Part shown: positions 1 through 8,526 of the stretch, piece by piece | Position numbering within the stretch: position 1 is the first letter of the stretch | Layout: each line of letters starts with the position of its first letter | Assembly (NCBI RefSeq): GCF_017163935.1 | Contig: NZ_JABVZR010000002.1 | Location: forward strand, 1,426,001-1,490,000 | DNA from: Novosphingobium terrae | GTDB lineage: Bacteria; Pseudomonadota; Alphaproteobacteria; Sphingomonadales; Sphingomonadaceae | DNA: 64,000 nucleotides | Direction of reading: 5' to 3' | The notes under the pieces: model-generated | Databases searched by the model: none | Told to the model about the DNA's origin: nothing | The model's input: the letters and a program-made list of their open reading frames with translations, nothing else | Position numbers and translations under genes: made by a program

Positions 1-1577
1 CCCGCCTCGAAGGACTGGATTTCCTGGGGCCTCAACCCGGGATTGCCCTGCCGCAGCGTGTAGGGGTCCTGCTGCACGAGATAGGGGTTGAGATCCTCGG
101 GATCGGGCCGGATGACGCGCTTCCCGTAGCTCAGGCTCAGCGTCTGATGGGGGGACAGCTTGTCGGTGAGATGCAGGTTGGGATAGGCGCGGAAAAAGCC
201 ATAACCGCCGCGCTGCCCGCTGGTGATCTGGTGGGTGGTGATGTCGGCCTGTTCGAGGCGGACGCCCGCGAGCAGCGTCCAGGCACCGATGGGGCGCTCA
301 TACGAGCCATAGAAGGCATGGATCGTCTGGCCATAGCGGAAGATGTTGGTGAAATTTGTGTCCGGCAGCGCGGCTGCGCCCGCGGCGGCGGGCAGCGTCT
401 GGCCATTGTCGAACAGCGTGTCATCACGCTGCAGGTTGTAGCCCGCGATCAGCTTGGCCGAGCCCGGCAGGCTGCCGACATATTCCGCGCTGATCTCCCG
501 CGTGACCTGATTGCGATAGAGGTTCTGGTTCTGGAAGGTCGGGTCGGCAAAAGGCAGGATGGTGCTGTTGGTGATCGCGAAGCGCTGGCGCTCCCAGGTC
601 TGCGCGCGCTGGGCGATCAGCGTGATGCCGTTGCGATTCGCTTCGGTGTCGTGATGATAGCGCAGCATGGCCGAGTTGGAGATTTCCTGCTCGCGTCCGG
701 GCCGGTCTCGACCCGATTGGGACAGGCCGCTGTTCAGCCCCTCCGTGGCCGTCTCGGCGAAGGTCGAATGATCGGAGCGGGCGTTGTAGCTGCCTTCCGC
801 GCTGATCCTGTCGACGTTGCTCAGATCGAGGTCGGCGCCCAGCGTGGCGATCTTGGCCAGCCGACTGTCGCTGGCGTTGCCCACAATGTGGCTGGTGGAT
901 TGCACGGCGCCGGTGGTGGCATCGGTCACCGTGCGATCATCGCTGAAATGGCGGACGCGCAGATCACGGCGCAGGGTCAGACCGCCATGCAGGCCCAGCT
1001 TGCCGATCTGCACGCTGCCGGTGCCGCTGAGGTTGAACCGCCCGCTGCTGCCCACGTTTGATTGCAGGCTGGCCGCATGGCTGCCGTTGCGGCGCTTGGT
1101 AATGATGTTGATGACGCCCGCCGATCCGTCCGGCTTGAAATTGGCGGGGGGATTGGTCAGCACCTCGATCCGTTCGATGCCATTGGCGCCCAGCGCCTCG
1201 AGCGCGGCGGCCCGGTTGGCATTGTTGAACTGCGGCGAAGGGCGGCCATCGACCAGGATCTGCACATTGCTGTCGCCGCGCAGGCTCAGATTGCCATCGA
1301 CATCGACGCTGACGGAGGGAACATTGCGAAGCACATCGGCGACCGAGCCGGTGGTGGCCTGAAGATCGCGGGCGACGGCATAGGATTTGCGGTCGATCCC
1401 GGTTTCGACATTTGGCTGCTGCGCGCTCACCACAATGTCGGGCGCCATGGTGCCCGGGGATTGGTGAGCGGGCGATGTCGCCGTCTGGGCCAGCGCCGGG
1501 CTGTAACACGAAAAACCGCTCGTGCCGATCAGCAACCCGAGCGTTGAGACAAGGCGGGGGGAGGGGAGGAAGGCCAT
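1..1577 (-). CDS. TonB-dependent outer-membrane receptor (partial, 3' end beyond window)
   Basis: The reading frame is open from the ATG at 1577 to the window edge, so the C-terminus is missing. The first codon follows an in-frame TAG only a few codons upstream, which fixes the start. An N-terminal signal peptide ends near an ALAQ motif. It is followed by a plug domain with DIVVSAQ, a VLRNVPSVSVD segment, GNLSLRGDSNVQILVDGRPS and a VINIITKR end. The visible C-terminal part (NPGLRPQEIQSFEAG) is the usual late-barrel motif of receptors whose barrel belongs to the outer membrane beta-barrel family 3. There is no STN signalling domain. It is divergent from a response regulator/kinase pair, and the shared intergenic region carries repeated motifs, so the two-component system is the likely regulator. 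The substrate is unknown. Confidence 0.9.
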   Translation of the reverse strand, partial: MAFLPSPRLVSTLGLLIGTSGFSCYSPALAQTATSPAHQSPGTMAPDIVVSAQQPNVETGIDRKSYAVARDLQATTGSVADVLRNVPSVSVDVDGNLSLRGDSNVQILVDGRPSPQFNNANRAAALEALGANGIERIEVLTNPPANFKPDGSAGVINIITKRRNGSHAASLQSNVGSSGRFNLSGTGSVQIGKLGLHGGLTLRRDLRVRHFSDDRTVTDATTGAVQSTSHIVGNASDSRLAKIATLGADLDLSNVDRISAEGSYNARSDHSTFAETATEGLNSGLSQSGRDRPGREQEISNSAMLRYHHDTEANRNGITLIAQRAQTWERQRFAITNSTILPFADPTFQNQNLYRNQVTREISAEYVGSLPGSAKLIAGYNLQRDDTLFDNGQTLPAAAGAAALPDTNFTNIFRYGQTIHAFYGSYERPIGAWTLLAGVRLEQADITTHQITSGQRGGYGFFRAYPNLHLTDKLSPHQTLSLSYGKRVIRPDPEDLNPYLVQQDPYTLRQGNPGLRPQEIQSFEA

Positions 1578-1611
1578 GGCTCGCTGCTAGCGCAGGAGGG
1601 CCGCGAAGGTG

Positions 1612-1684
1612 GTGTCGCAACATGTCGAGCCGGAGGAACTTTGTGTCCCAATGTGTCAAACCGCAGGCCGACATGATGTGACAC
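1612..1684. promoter_or_regulatory. Three copies of a 15-bp motif between divergent receptor and response regulator
   Basis: Three related 15-mers occur: GTGTCGCAACATGTC at 1612-1626, GTGTCCCAATGTGTC at 1643-1657, and GTGTCACATCATGTC on the minus strand at 1670-1684. All share GTGTC-N-CA-N3-TGTC. Centres are 31 and 27 bp apart, close to three helical turns. Boxes 1 and 3 form an inverted repeat that extends to 17 bp. The position between the two divergent genes suggests binding sites for the adjacent OmpR-type regulator. That assignment is inference. Confidence 0.6.
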
Positions 1685-1728
1685 CAAATAGTCTTCCGGT
1701 CCGCCCGGCAAACGGGCAGAGGGGGAGG

Positions 1729-2442
1729 GTGGACACTCAGGCACATCTCCTTGTCGTCGATGACGACCCCGAACTTCGCGCGCTGCTGGCGGTCGAATTG
1801 CGCAACGCCGGTTTCACCGTGGCCGCGGCAGCGGACGGGCCGACGATGCGCCGCGAACTCGATCGCACCAGCTTCGATCTCATCATCCTCGATCTCAACC
1901 TGCCCGGCGAAAGCGGCCTGACCCTGTGCCGCGATCTTCGCGCCACCAGCCAGATACCCATCGTGATGCTCACCGCGCGGGGCGAGCCGATCGACCGGGT
2001 GCTGGGGCTGGAAATGGGCGCCGATGATTATCTGGCCAAGCCCTTCGAGCCGCGCGAACTGCTGGCGCGCATCCGCAATGTGCTGCGCCGCTTGCGCACC
2101 ATGCCCGTCAATCTGGAGCCGCTCTCGGCCAGCCGCGCGGCCTTCGCCGGCTGGACGCTGGACTTCGAACACCGTCAGCTCAGCGATGCGGATGGCCGTG
2201 TGACCATGCTTTCCGGCATGGAGTTCCGCCTGCTGCGCCTGTTCATCGATTATGCCAACCGCGTGCTTTCGCGTGAGCAATTGCTCAATCTGGGGGCGGT
2301 GCCTCAGGGCGATGCCAATGACCGGGCCATCGATCTGCAGGTCAGCCGGTTGCGCGCGCGCTTCGGGGCGCAGGGCGCGGAGTTGATCCGTACCGTGCGC
2401 TATGAGGGCTATGTGCTGGCCGCGGCGGTCACCCTCTCATGA
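1729..2442 (+). CDS. OmpR/PhoB-family response regulator
   Basis: DNA-binding response regulator of 237 aa. The receiver domain covers roughly residues 5-118, with the acidic pocket VVDDD, phospho-acceptor Asp55 (IILDLNLPG) and Lys104 (AKPF). The C-terminal winged-helix DNA-binding domain includes MEFRLLRLFIDYANRVLSRE and ends with the typical IRTVRYEGYVL. An upstream ATG at 1609 is in frame, but the GTG at 1729 is preferred: it sits behind a purine-rich AGAGGGGGAGG and directly precedes the canonical receiver start. The stop overlaps the start of the downstream kinase (ATGA), so the two are translationally coupled. Repeated 15-bp motifs upstream suggest autoregulation and control of the divergent receptor. 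Confidence 0.92.
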   Translation: MDTQAHLLVVDDDPELRALLAVELRNAGFTVAAAADGPTMRRELDRTSFDLIILDLNLPGESGLTLCRDLRATSQIPIVMLTARGEPIDRVLGLEMGADDYLAKPFEPRELLARIRNVLRRLRTMPVNLEPLSASRAAFAGWTLDFEHRQLSDADGRVTMLSGMEFRLLRLFIDYANRVLSREQLLNLGAVPQGDANDRAIDLQVSRLRARFGAQGAELIRTVRYEGYVLAAAVTLS

Positions 2443-3827
2443 GACTCTCGGCCTTGTTCGACAGCATGACCAGCCGGATTTTCGTGATCCTGCTGGTTGG
2501 CATCGCGGTGGCCGGAACGCTGGGCGTGGTCCTTTCTGAAACGCGGCGGGTGGCCGAGGTGCGGCACATTCAGGCCATCCGCGCCATCGAGCGCACCGGG
2601 CGCCTGTTGACCGAACTGGAAAGCACCTCGGTGGCCCGCCGGAGCCATGAGATGCGCGAAGCGCGGCGATTTGCCCGCATCGCCGGGGCGCAGGATGGCC
2701 CTGGGCAGGGCGACGCCGAGCTGACGGCGCTGCTGGCCGGGCAGCTTCCGCCGGGCGTTCAAGGTACGGTCGCCAGCATCCCGCTCGCACGATGTGACAT
2801 TGCCCAGGATGGCGATCAGGACGAGGAGCATCACCGCGCCGACCGCCCGGTCAATCCGGTCGTGGCGCGGCAATGGAAAGAGGCCGTCACCGCCACCGAT
2901 TGCTGGCGGATCGAGACACGCTTCTCCGACGGCAGCCGCTGGAGCCTGGTGACCGGGCCGCCCTCGCTGCTGCGTGCTTCCTACGGGCCCGATCCGGCCT
3001 TTCTGGCGGTGATCGCGGTGGCGGCAGCCTTGCTGGCCTTTGTGGTGGCGCGCACCGCCGGCGCACCCGTCCGCCGCCTGACCCGCGCGGCGGCCGATGT
3101 GCGGCCCGGGCCGGGCATGCCGATGCTGGCCGAAAGCGGACCGAGCGATGTGCGCAGCGCGATCCGGGCCTTCAACGGGATGCAGCAGCGCCTCTCCCAC
3201 TATGCTGTGGAACAGACCTATATGATCGCGGCGATCACGCATGATCTGCAAACGCCGATGACCCGCCTTCGCCTCAAGCTGGAGCAGATGGAGGATGCGG
3301 TTTTGCAGAAGCGCCTGCTCAGCGATTGGCAGGCGATGCGCGCGGTGGTCGATGAAGGGCTGGAGCTGGCACGCAGCACCGGGCGCGATGAGAACATCGT
3401 CCTGCTCGACATCGATTCCCTGATCCACAGCATCGTGGAGGATGAGCGCGAGGCCGGGCATGTCGCCAGCTTCGATGAGGCGGCAGGGTGCGACTGGCGC
3501 TGCCAGCCGCAGATGCTGCGCCGCTGCATCCAGAATCTGGTCGACAATGCGGTGTATTATGGCGGCGGCGCGCATCTCTCCACTCATCGCGATCAGGGCG
3601 GGCTGGTCATTCTGGTGCGTGACGATGGGCCGGGCATTCCGGAGGAGCATCTGGAAACGGTGTTCGAACCGATGGTGCGGCTGGAGGACTCGCGGTCCCG
3701 CAGCACCGGGGGGACCGGGCTGGGGCTGACCATCGCGCGCAATCTGGCGCAAAGGATCGGTGCGGTTCTCACCCTCTCCAATGCGCCCGAGGGCGGGCTG
3801 GTGTGCAAGCTGCGCTTTGCCGCTTGA
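2439..3827 (+). CDS. Sensor histidine kinase, EnvZ-like
   Basis: 462-aa inner-membrane sensor kinase. A first membrane segment lies near residues 13-31 and a second near 187-206. Between them is a periplasmic sensor region of about 150 aa. A HAMP linker follows, then the HisKA box with His268 (ITHDLQTPMTRL). The ATPase domain has an N box with Asn366/Asn370, a G1 box DDGPGIP (395-401) and a G2 box GGTGLGL (424-430). It overlaps the response regulator by four bases, so it is its cognate partner. The neighbouring divergent TonB receptor suggests it senses a ligand or envelope state linked to that receptor, which is inference. Confidence 0.93.
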   Translation: MRLSALFDSMTSRIFVILLVGIAVAGTLGVVLSETRRVAEVRHIQAIRAIERTGRLLTELESTSVARRSHEMREARRFARIAGAQDGPGQGDAELTALLAGQLPPGVQGTVASIPLARCDIAQDGDQDEEHHRADRPVNPVVARQWKEAVTATDCWRIETRFSDGSRWSLVTGPPSLLRASYGPDPAFLAVIAVAAALLAFVVARTAGAPVRRLTRAAADVRPGPGMPMLAESGPSDVRSAIRAFNGMQQRLSHYAVEQTYMIAAITHDLQTPMTRLRLKLEQMEDAVLQKRLLSDWQAMRAVVDEGLELARSTGRDENIVLLDIDSLIHSIVEDEREAGHVASFDEAAGCDWRCQPQMLRRCIQNLVDNAVYYGGGAHLSTHRDQGGLVILVRDDGPGIPEEHLETVFEPMVRLEDSRSRSTGGTGLGLTIARNLAQRIGAVLTLSNAPEGGLVCKLRFAA

Positions 3828-3856
3828 TCCAGATGCTGCGGGTTTTGGCGAGCGCC

Positions 3857-4156
3857 TCAGTCGGGACGCTTGCCCTCCACGGCGTTTTCCAGAACAGTCC
3901 CGGTTTTGGCATCGACACCTACCTCATAGGTCTTGCCGCCGTTGGCGATGTCGAAAGAGTAGCGCAGGCCTGAGCCTCCCTTCTCCAGCTCAAGCTCCTC
4001 GTCAGTGATCTTGCCCGGTCGTGCCTTGAGCGCCGTAGCGCGGGCGATGGAGAGGCTCACCTTGGCACGGTGAGCCAGCTGTTCGCCCTTCATCGCAGCA
4101 TGAGCACCAGTGGCAAGCAGACATCCGGCCGTGAGAGCGATGATGATCTTCCGCAT
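3857..4156 (-). CDS. PepSY-domain periplasmic protein
   Basis: 99-aa protein with a signal peptide (MRKIIIALTAGCLLATGAHA) and one PepSY domain ending GKTYEVGVDAKTGTVLENAVEG. The ATG at 4156 is preceded by GGAGAAGGA at good spacing; an in-frame start further upstream has no such site. It lies downstream of the DyP peroxidase gene on the same strand, 133 bases beyond its stop, and could share its transcript. PepSY proteins are small periplasmic modules, often near iron-reductase or peptidase functions; its partner here is unknown. Confidence 0.85.
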   Translation of the reverse strand: MRKIIIALTAGCLLATGAHAAMKGEQLAHRAKVSLSIARATALKARPGKITDEELELEKGGSGLRYSFDIANGGKTYEVGVDAKTGTVLENAVEGKRPD

Positions 4157-4289
4157 TGTCCTTCTCCAGAGGCGGAATGCCTCGCGGAGTGTTTTACGCC
4201 CTGCCATATGCGCAGAAGCTGGCCCCAATGTTCGAAATTGCCAACCTGCAACCTCCACATCGGCGAGGATGAGGGAGCATCTCGCCGTA

Positions 4290-5570
4290 TCAGGCAAACA
4301 ATGTTTCTCCCACATATCCGCCTGCCCGCGCCCCCGGCGGGCACGCGAACAGCCCGCTGCCGATATGGGTGACGAACTGGTTCATCATGTCGAACTTGGC
4401 CATGTTCTCGAAGATTTTGACGAAGCCGGTGCGGGGATCGCGCTGCCAGGCCAGAAACATCAGTCCGGCATCCATCATTACGCCCTGACGCCATGGTGGC
4501 CAGCGCTCGGCGATATGGGCCACGCCATTGTCATAGGCATAGGCCCGGCGCAGAATCTGCGCGCCATCGTTGACTTGTGGAGCGCCCAGACGCGTATGGC
4601 TGTTTTCGGGGATCACCGGATTGCCATCGGCATCGACCGCATCCAGCCTGAGCGGCTCGAACTCATGGCTGCCACCCAGCGGCGCGCCTGACCGCTTGTG
4701 CCGCCCGACGACCTGCTCCTGAAAACCCAGCTTCATCCGGTCCCAATGTTCAAGTGCGATACGGATCGGGCGTGCCACCAGATAGGAACCGCCCTTCATC
4801 CAGCCGCCTTCATCACCCACCCACACGAACCTCCCCATGGCGGTGGCATCGCGCGTGTCCGGGTTCATCGTGCCGTCCTTGAAGCCCATCAGATTACGCG
4901 GCGTCTCGCCCGGCTTACCGCCGGCGCCAAAGCCCGTTTGAACCCAGCGTGGTTGCACCAGACCGTAACCCAGGCGGATCAGCTGCCGAACGGCATGCAT
5001 GGCCACGGTGGCATTGTCAGCGCAGGCCTGGATGCACAGGTCGCCGCCGGTTTTTTCGGCCAGCAACTGGTCGCCGTTGAAACGTGGCAGGTCAATCAGT
5101 GCTTCCGGGCGGCGCGCGGCAAGGCCGAAACGATCGGTGCCATCCCTGGTGAACAGGCCTGCGCCGAAACCAAACGTCAGCGTCAGACGGGCAGGGCCGA
5201 GACCCTCGGCTTCCAGCGAATTGGCGGGGGGCTGATCGGCGGTGGCATCCCCCTCCACGTCCAGTCCGACGGTGAGGCGGGCGGCGGCCTGTGTCCAGCG
5301 GCGCAGCAGGTCGATCACCTCTTCGCGCTTCTCGGCGGTGACATCGAGCGCTGCGAAATAGAGATATTGCTGCGTGGGCGTGATGATCCCGGCCTGATAG
5401 CGGCCATAGAAGGGTTCGGAATGACCTTTGATCAATCCCGGTCCATGCATGATGCGTGGTGGCGTGGCCTGCGCGGCGGCGCCACCCGCCAGCGCAGCCA
5501 CGCCGCCCAACAAACCCTGACCCAGAAACCCCCGGCGCGACGCACCGGATCCAGCTTTGTTCACCATCAC
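4290..5570 (-). CDS. efeB: Tat-exported DyP-type haem peroxidase (EfeB-like)
   Basis: 426-aa dye-decolourising peroxidase. A twin-arginine signal (SRRGFLG, residues 11-17) is followed by a hydrophobic Ala/Gly-rich stretch, so it is exported folded with its haem. The family signature GFKDG lies at 229-233, with the catalytic Asp at 232. The proximal haem ligand is most likely His325 (NSHTRLG). Length and the Tat signal fit the EfeB subgroup. The start overlaps the stop of the upstream beta-propeller gene by four bases (GTGA; an ATG follows directly), so the two are coupled. No EfeU or EfeO homologue is nearby, so a role in the EfeUOB iron importer is not supported. Oxidation of dyes, phenols or haem remains possible. 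Confidence 0.88.
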   Translation of the reverse strand: MMVNKAGSGASRRGFLGQGLLGGVAALAGGAAAQATPPRIMHGPGLIKGHSEPFYGRYQAGIITPTQQYLYFAALDVTAEKREEVIDLLRRWTQAAARLTVGLDVEGDATADQPPANSLEAEGLGPARLTLTFGFGAGLFTRDGTDRFGLAARRPEALIDLPRFNGDQLLAEKTGGDLCIQACADNATVAMHAVRQLIRLGYGLVQPRWVQTGFGAGGKPGETPRNLMGFKDGTMNPDTRDATAMGRFVWVGDEGGWMKGGSYLVARPIRIALEHWDRMKLGFQEQVVGRHKRSGAPLGGSHEFEPLRLDAVDADGNPVIPENSHTRLGAPQVNDGAQILRRAYAYDNGVAHIAERWPPWRQGVMMDAGLMFLAWQRDPRTGFVKIFENMAKFDMMNQFVTHIGSGLFACPPGARAGGYVGETLFA

Positions 5571-6697
5571 CGCGAGGCCTTGACGAGCGTGTTCATGTCA
5601 TCCTCCACATAGTAGAAGCCCGAGCCATCGGGCAGCAGCGCCAGCCCGAAGAGATCGCCATTGCCCGGGGGCGATTGTGCCTGATCATTGTCGATCCACT
5701 GCGCGTAGATCTGCTTGCCCGCCTTGGGATCGACCTCGACCACCTGCCCGTTCTTGCCATTGGTGACCAGCAGATGCTTTTCCGGCGTCCAGGCGATGGC
5801 CAGCGGCCACGCGAGCAAGCCGCCCTGCGTGACGACCCGGCCCGTGCCGCCGCTGTCACCCCGGGTGGAGGCGTGATCGATGGCGATGATCGTGTTCTCC
5901 TGCCCGTTGGTGGCATAGAGCGTGTCATCCTCGCCCAGTGCAAGGCCGGTGGGGCCGAAGAGGAAATTGTCGAGATCGGCGCGCTGGGCCAGACCGCTGG
6001 CCACCACCGTCTGGCTGGTGAGCACCGGCGGCTTGCCCTCGGGAATGGTCAGCTCGAGCCGCAGAACGGTGGCCTTGTGAAGCACCACGGGATAATGCGT
6101 CGCCGGGTCGAGCACATGGGGGCCGGGCACGTCGAAGCCGGCCATCGAGATGAACAGCGTGGCGCTGTCGCCCTTGTCGACCACCGCCATGTTGCCCCAA
6201 GGGCCGCTGATTGTCGGGCCCGACCAGGTGGCGACCAGTTTGCCATTGGGGTCGAGCACCAGCAGGCAGCCTTCGCCGCGCGTGGCGGTGGTGCCATCTT
6301 TCGAGGGCAGAGAGCCGACAATGACCCAGCCCGATTTCAGCATGGTCATCGCCGTGGTCAGCCCCACGCCGCCCGGGCATTGCGCCGTGTCACGCGGGAT
6401 CTGGGCGAAAAGCGTGGTCTTCTTCGTGGCCGGATTGTAATCGACGATGGTGGTGCCAAGCCCTTGCAGATTAGCGATGTTGTTGAAATTATCGATCAGC
6501 ACATCGTCCTTCTGGATCTTGCCTGCCGAGACGGGGGCAATGACCACGGCGTAAGGATTGACGTCGCCATTGTCAGGCGTAGTCAGCGCCAGCGTGGTGT
6601 GGCGATGCACCGTTTCCAGATAGCCCTGATGTTGGGCCAGCGCCGGGGTGGCAGTCAGGCCAAGACCGGCTGCCAACGTGAGAATGAGTTTGCGCAT
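5567..6697 (-). CDS. Periplasmic beta-propeller (NHL/SMP-30-like) protein
   Basis: About 376 aa, starting with the signal peptide MRKLILTLAAGLGLTATPALA. The ATG at 6697 has AAAGG upstream. An in-frame GTG at 6712 that overlaps the porin stop is the alternative. The body is built of repeated blade-like strands (GPTGLALGEDDTLYATNG, PLAIAWTPEKHLLVTNGKNGQVVEVD, DLFGLALLPDGSGFYYVED), typical of six-bladed NHL/SMP-30 propellers. No catalytic residues are assigned. It lies between an OprB porin and a DyP peroxidase with overlapping ends, so it probably works in the same periplasmic process, perhaps binding a substrate or metal. Confidence 0.75.
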   Translation of the reverse strand: MRKLILTLAAGLGLTATPALAQHQGYLETVHRHTTLALTTPDNGDVNPYAVVIAPVSAGKIQKDDVLIDNFNNIANLQGLGTTIVDYNPATKKTTLFAQIPRDTAQCPGGVGLTTAMTMLKSGWVIVGSLPSKDGTTATRGEGCLLVLDPNGKLVATWSGPTISGPWGNMAVVDKGDSATLFISMAGFDVPGPHVLDPATHYPVVLHKATVLRLELTIPEGKPPVLTSQTVVASGLAQRADLDNFLFGPTGLALGEDDTLYATNGQENTIIAIDHASTRGDSGGTGRVVTQGGLLAWPLAIAWTPEKHLLVTNGKNGQVVEVDPKAGKQIYAQWIDNDQAQSPPGNGDLFGLALLPDGSGFYYVEDDMNTLVKASR

Positions 6698-6708
6698 GGG
6701 GCGGCCTT

Positions 6709-8220
6709 TCACAGCAGGATGTTGGTGCGGATACCGACTACCACCTCGTTGCCGATGCGCGCGGTGCCTGCATCATTGGCCACGCCGCCGCCGGGGTTGA
6801 ACACATATTGGATGTCGGGCTGGAGCTGCAGCCAGGGTGTGATCTGCCGCTGATAGGTCGCCTCGATATAGGTTTCGCTGGTGCGGCGCGGGTTGTAGCT
6901 GGCCGTGAAGAAGGCGGTGTCGCTGTCGAACTGGCTCAGGCTGGGGCTGACGCGGGCAAAGCCCATGCCGATGCCGATGGAGTCGTCGGTGCGATAGGGC
7001 AGGGGGTCTTTCAGGACGAAGCCGAGATTGGCGCTGTAGCTGATGGTGTTGCGGTCGGCGAAAGGCGTGCCCATGGCGCGGCCAAAGACGCTGAGCGTGC
7101 GATTGGGGTCCCTGGAAGAGCGCCAGATCATGCGGTCCATCACGCCATAGATGCCCAGATTGCCGCGATGCAGGCGTTGACTGCCGTCGCTGTTCGGATC
7201 GGCCAGAAGCAGGCCGTCGCCGCCGTAGCGGACATCGGCGAATTGCTCGCTGTCATACCAGACGCCGAGGCGGTAGGTGGCCGACAGCTTGGGCTTGGCA
7301 TCTGGCGAGACCATGCCGCCGAGCGCCGGGGTGGTGTATTGCAACTCGCCCATCAACAGCGTGCCGTGCTTGAAGAAGGGAAAGCTGGTGCCCGAGGGAT
7401 TCAATTGCTGCGCGTCGGCGCCCAGTGCCTGGGCTTGTGCGTTGCTCATATTGAACGGGCTGGAGCTGAAGGCGCCCAACTGGATCGCCAGCGCATTGAC
7501 CGGGCGGTAACGCACTCGAATGCCCGGAGCCGAAAGCGGATAGGCGGGGCCACCGCCCGGCATATTGGCCGAGGGTAGCATCGGCCAGCCGAACATGGTG
7601 TTCACGAACATCAGCGCATTGGTCGAGACCATCCATTCCTGATCGAGGCTCTGCTGGCCCACGCGGATGTCGAGCCGGTCCTCGGGCAGCAGCTTCTGGT
7701 CGTACCACAGTTCCCACAGGCGGGTGGCGCGGTCGGACTCGATGCCGCTGGCGGTCTGCAGCGTGCCCAGATTGCGGGCCGACAGGTTGAGCCCGTGAAG
7801 CTGCAGTGCCGAGACGTTGAAGGTGCCGCCGTAATAGCCGAAAGCACGCTGCGAATTGACCTGCACGATTGCCTGGGTCAGTCCGTCGTAATCGAGGCTC
7901 TTATGCGTGCCGCCCGTCAGATTGCCCAGCGCCTCGCTGGTTTCCTGCACGGCGAAGGTGACGCCATGCTGTGCCAGAGCCTCGCGCAGGCCCCACATGT
8001 CGCCAAGCGCTCCCTGCTCACGCCGCCAGTTGTGGACGAAGGCAAGGGGATCACTGTCATGCTTGCCGTCAGCGTCCTCATTCACGGTGGTCATGATCGG
8101 CGGCGGCGCGGCATGGGCGCAAGAAGTCCAGAGTGAGGCCAGCGCGGTGCCTGCGGCGATGGCCGCAGACCATCGTCCCGCGCGGCAAGCCTGCCCGCGG
8201 ACCAGAAGCCCTTGTTTCAC
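6709..8220 (-). CDS. OprB-family carbohydrate-selective porin
   Basis: 503-aa outer-membrane porin. The GTG start at 8220 is preceded by TAGGAGA. A signal peptide runs to about residue 37 (CAHA). The mature protein has the OprB pattern: a WGLREALAQHGVTFAVQETSE opening, GGTFNVSALQLHGLN, WELWYDQKLLPEDRLDIRVGQ and the closing Asn/Leu-rich strands (TARIGNEVVVGIRTNILL). OprB porins let sugars and other small polar solutes cross the outer membrane. It is the first gene of the OprB / propeller / DyP run, and a Fur-like palindrome lies about 40 bases upstream, so iron control of the run is plausible. Confidence 0.88.
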   Translation of the reverse strand: MKQGLLVRGQACRAGRWSAAIAAGTALASLWTSCAHAAPPPIMTTVNEDADGKHDSDPLAFVHNWRREQGALGDMWGLREALAQHGVTFAVQETSEALGNLTGGTHKSLDYDGLTQAIVQVNSQRAFGYYGGTFNVSALQLHGLNLSARNLGTLQTASGIESDRATRLWELWYDQKLLPEDRLDIRVGQQSLDQEWMVSTNALMFVNTMFGWPMLPSANMPGGGPAYPLSAPGIRVRYRPVNALAIQLGAFSSSPFNMSNAQAQALGADAQQLNPSGTSFPFFKHGTLLMGELQYTTPALGGMVSPDAKPKLSATYRLGVWYDSEQFADVRYGGDGLLLADPNSDGSQRLHRGNLGIYGVMDRMIWRSSRDPNRTLSVFGRAMGTPFADRNTISYSANLGFVLKDPLPYRTDDSIGIGMGFARVSPSLSQFDSDTAFFTASYNPRRTSETYIEATYQRQITPWLQLQPDIQYVFNPGGGVANDAGTARIGNEVVVGIRTNILL

Positions 8221-8257
8221 GAATGTCTCCTACAATCCCTATGCGTTTTTTATATCG

Positions 8258-8276
8258 ACTGATAGTCAGTCGCAAT
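8258..8276 (-). promoter_or_regulatory. Fur-like box upstream of the OprB operon
   Basis: On the minus strand the 19-mer is ATTGCGACTGACTATCAGT. It contains a perfect 7-3-7 inverted repeat (8256-8272). It matches the classical AATGAGAAT-N-ATTCTCATT Fur consensus at 12 of 18 positions by eye. It sits 38-56 bases ahead of the porin start. Confidence 0.5.
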
Positions 8277-8470
8277 AGCACTGAGATATGTTGGGAAAAT
8301 ATAATGTTTGGACGGTGCTGTTCCGAATGCCGATCGGGCGAGCTGGAGTGAGCAAAGCCATGTCCCGATGCTCCAGACCCTGCAATGTGTGGCGCCAAAC
8401 TTGGTAGCAAGAGAAGGGCCAGATGGGTGCCGGATCGTGTGGAGCCTGGATGCAAAAGAGTTGCAGATGG

Positions 8471-8489
8471 ATTGCTAGTGATTATCAAT
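8471..8489 (+). promoter_or_regulatory. Fur-like box upstream of the ECF sigma gene
   Basis: ATTGCTAGTGATTATCAAT, with the ATTG...CAAT ends shared by the other candidate boxes in this window, about 40 bases ahead of the ECF sigma start. Iron repression of FecI-type sigma genes is well established in other bacteria; use of this site is inferred. Confidence 0.55.
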
Positions 8490-8526
8490 ACTCCTATCGC
8501 CTTCAGGATTCTTCCCCCGGTGGACT

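Larger units (their letters stand above)
8221..8526. other. Divergent promoter region, no gene
   Basis: About 305 bases between the start of the OprB gene and the ECF sigma gene. It is visibly less GC-rich than its flanks and holds two Fur-like 19-bp motifs (listed separately). I see no convincing small gene. Confidence 0.7.

Noticed and set aside
964..2280. A 438-codon minus-strand frame across the receptor/response-regulator promoter
   Set aside because: It runs in a wrong frame through the receptor start and antisense to the response regulator; low-complexity Arg/Gln/His content.
4290..5570. A full EfeUOB iron-uptake system
   Set aside because: Only the DyP/EfeB-like component is present; neighbours are an OprB porin and a beta-propeller protein, not EfeU or EfeO.
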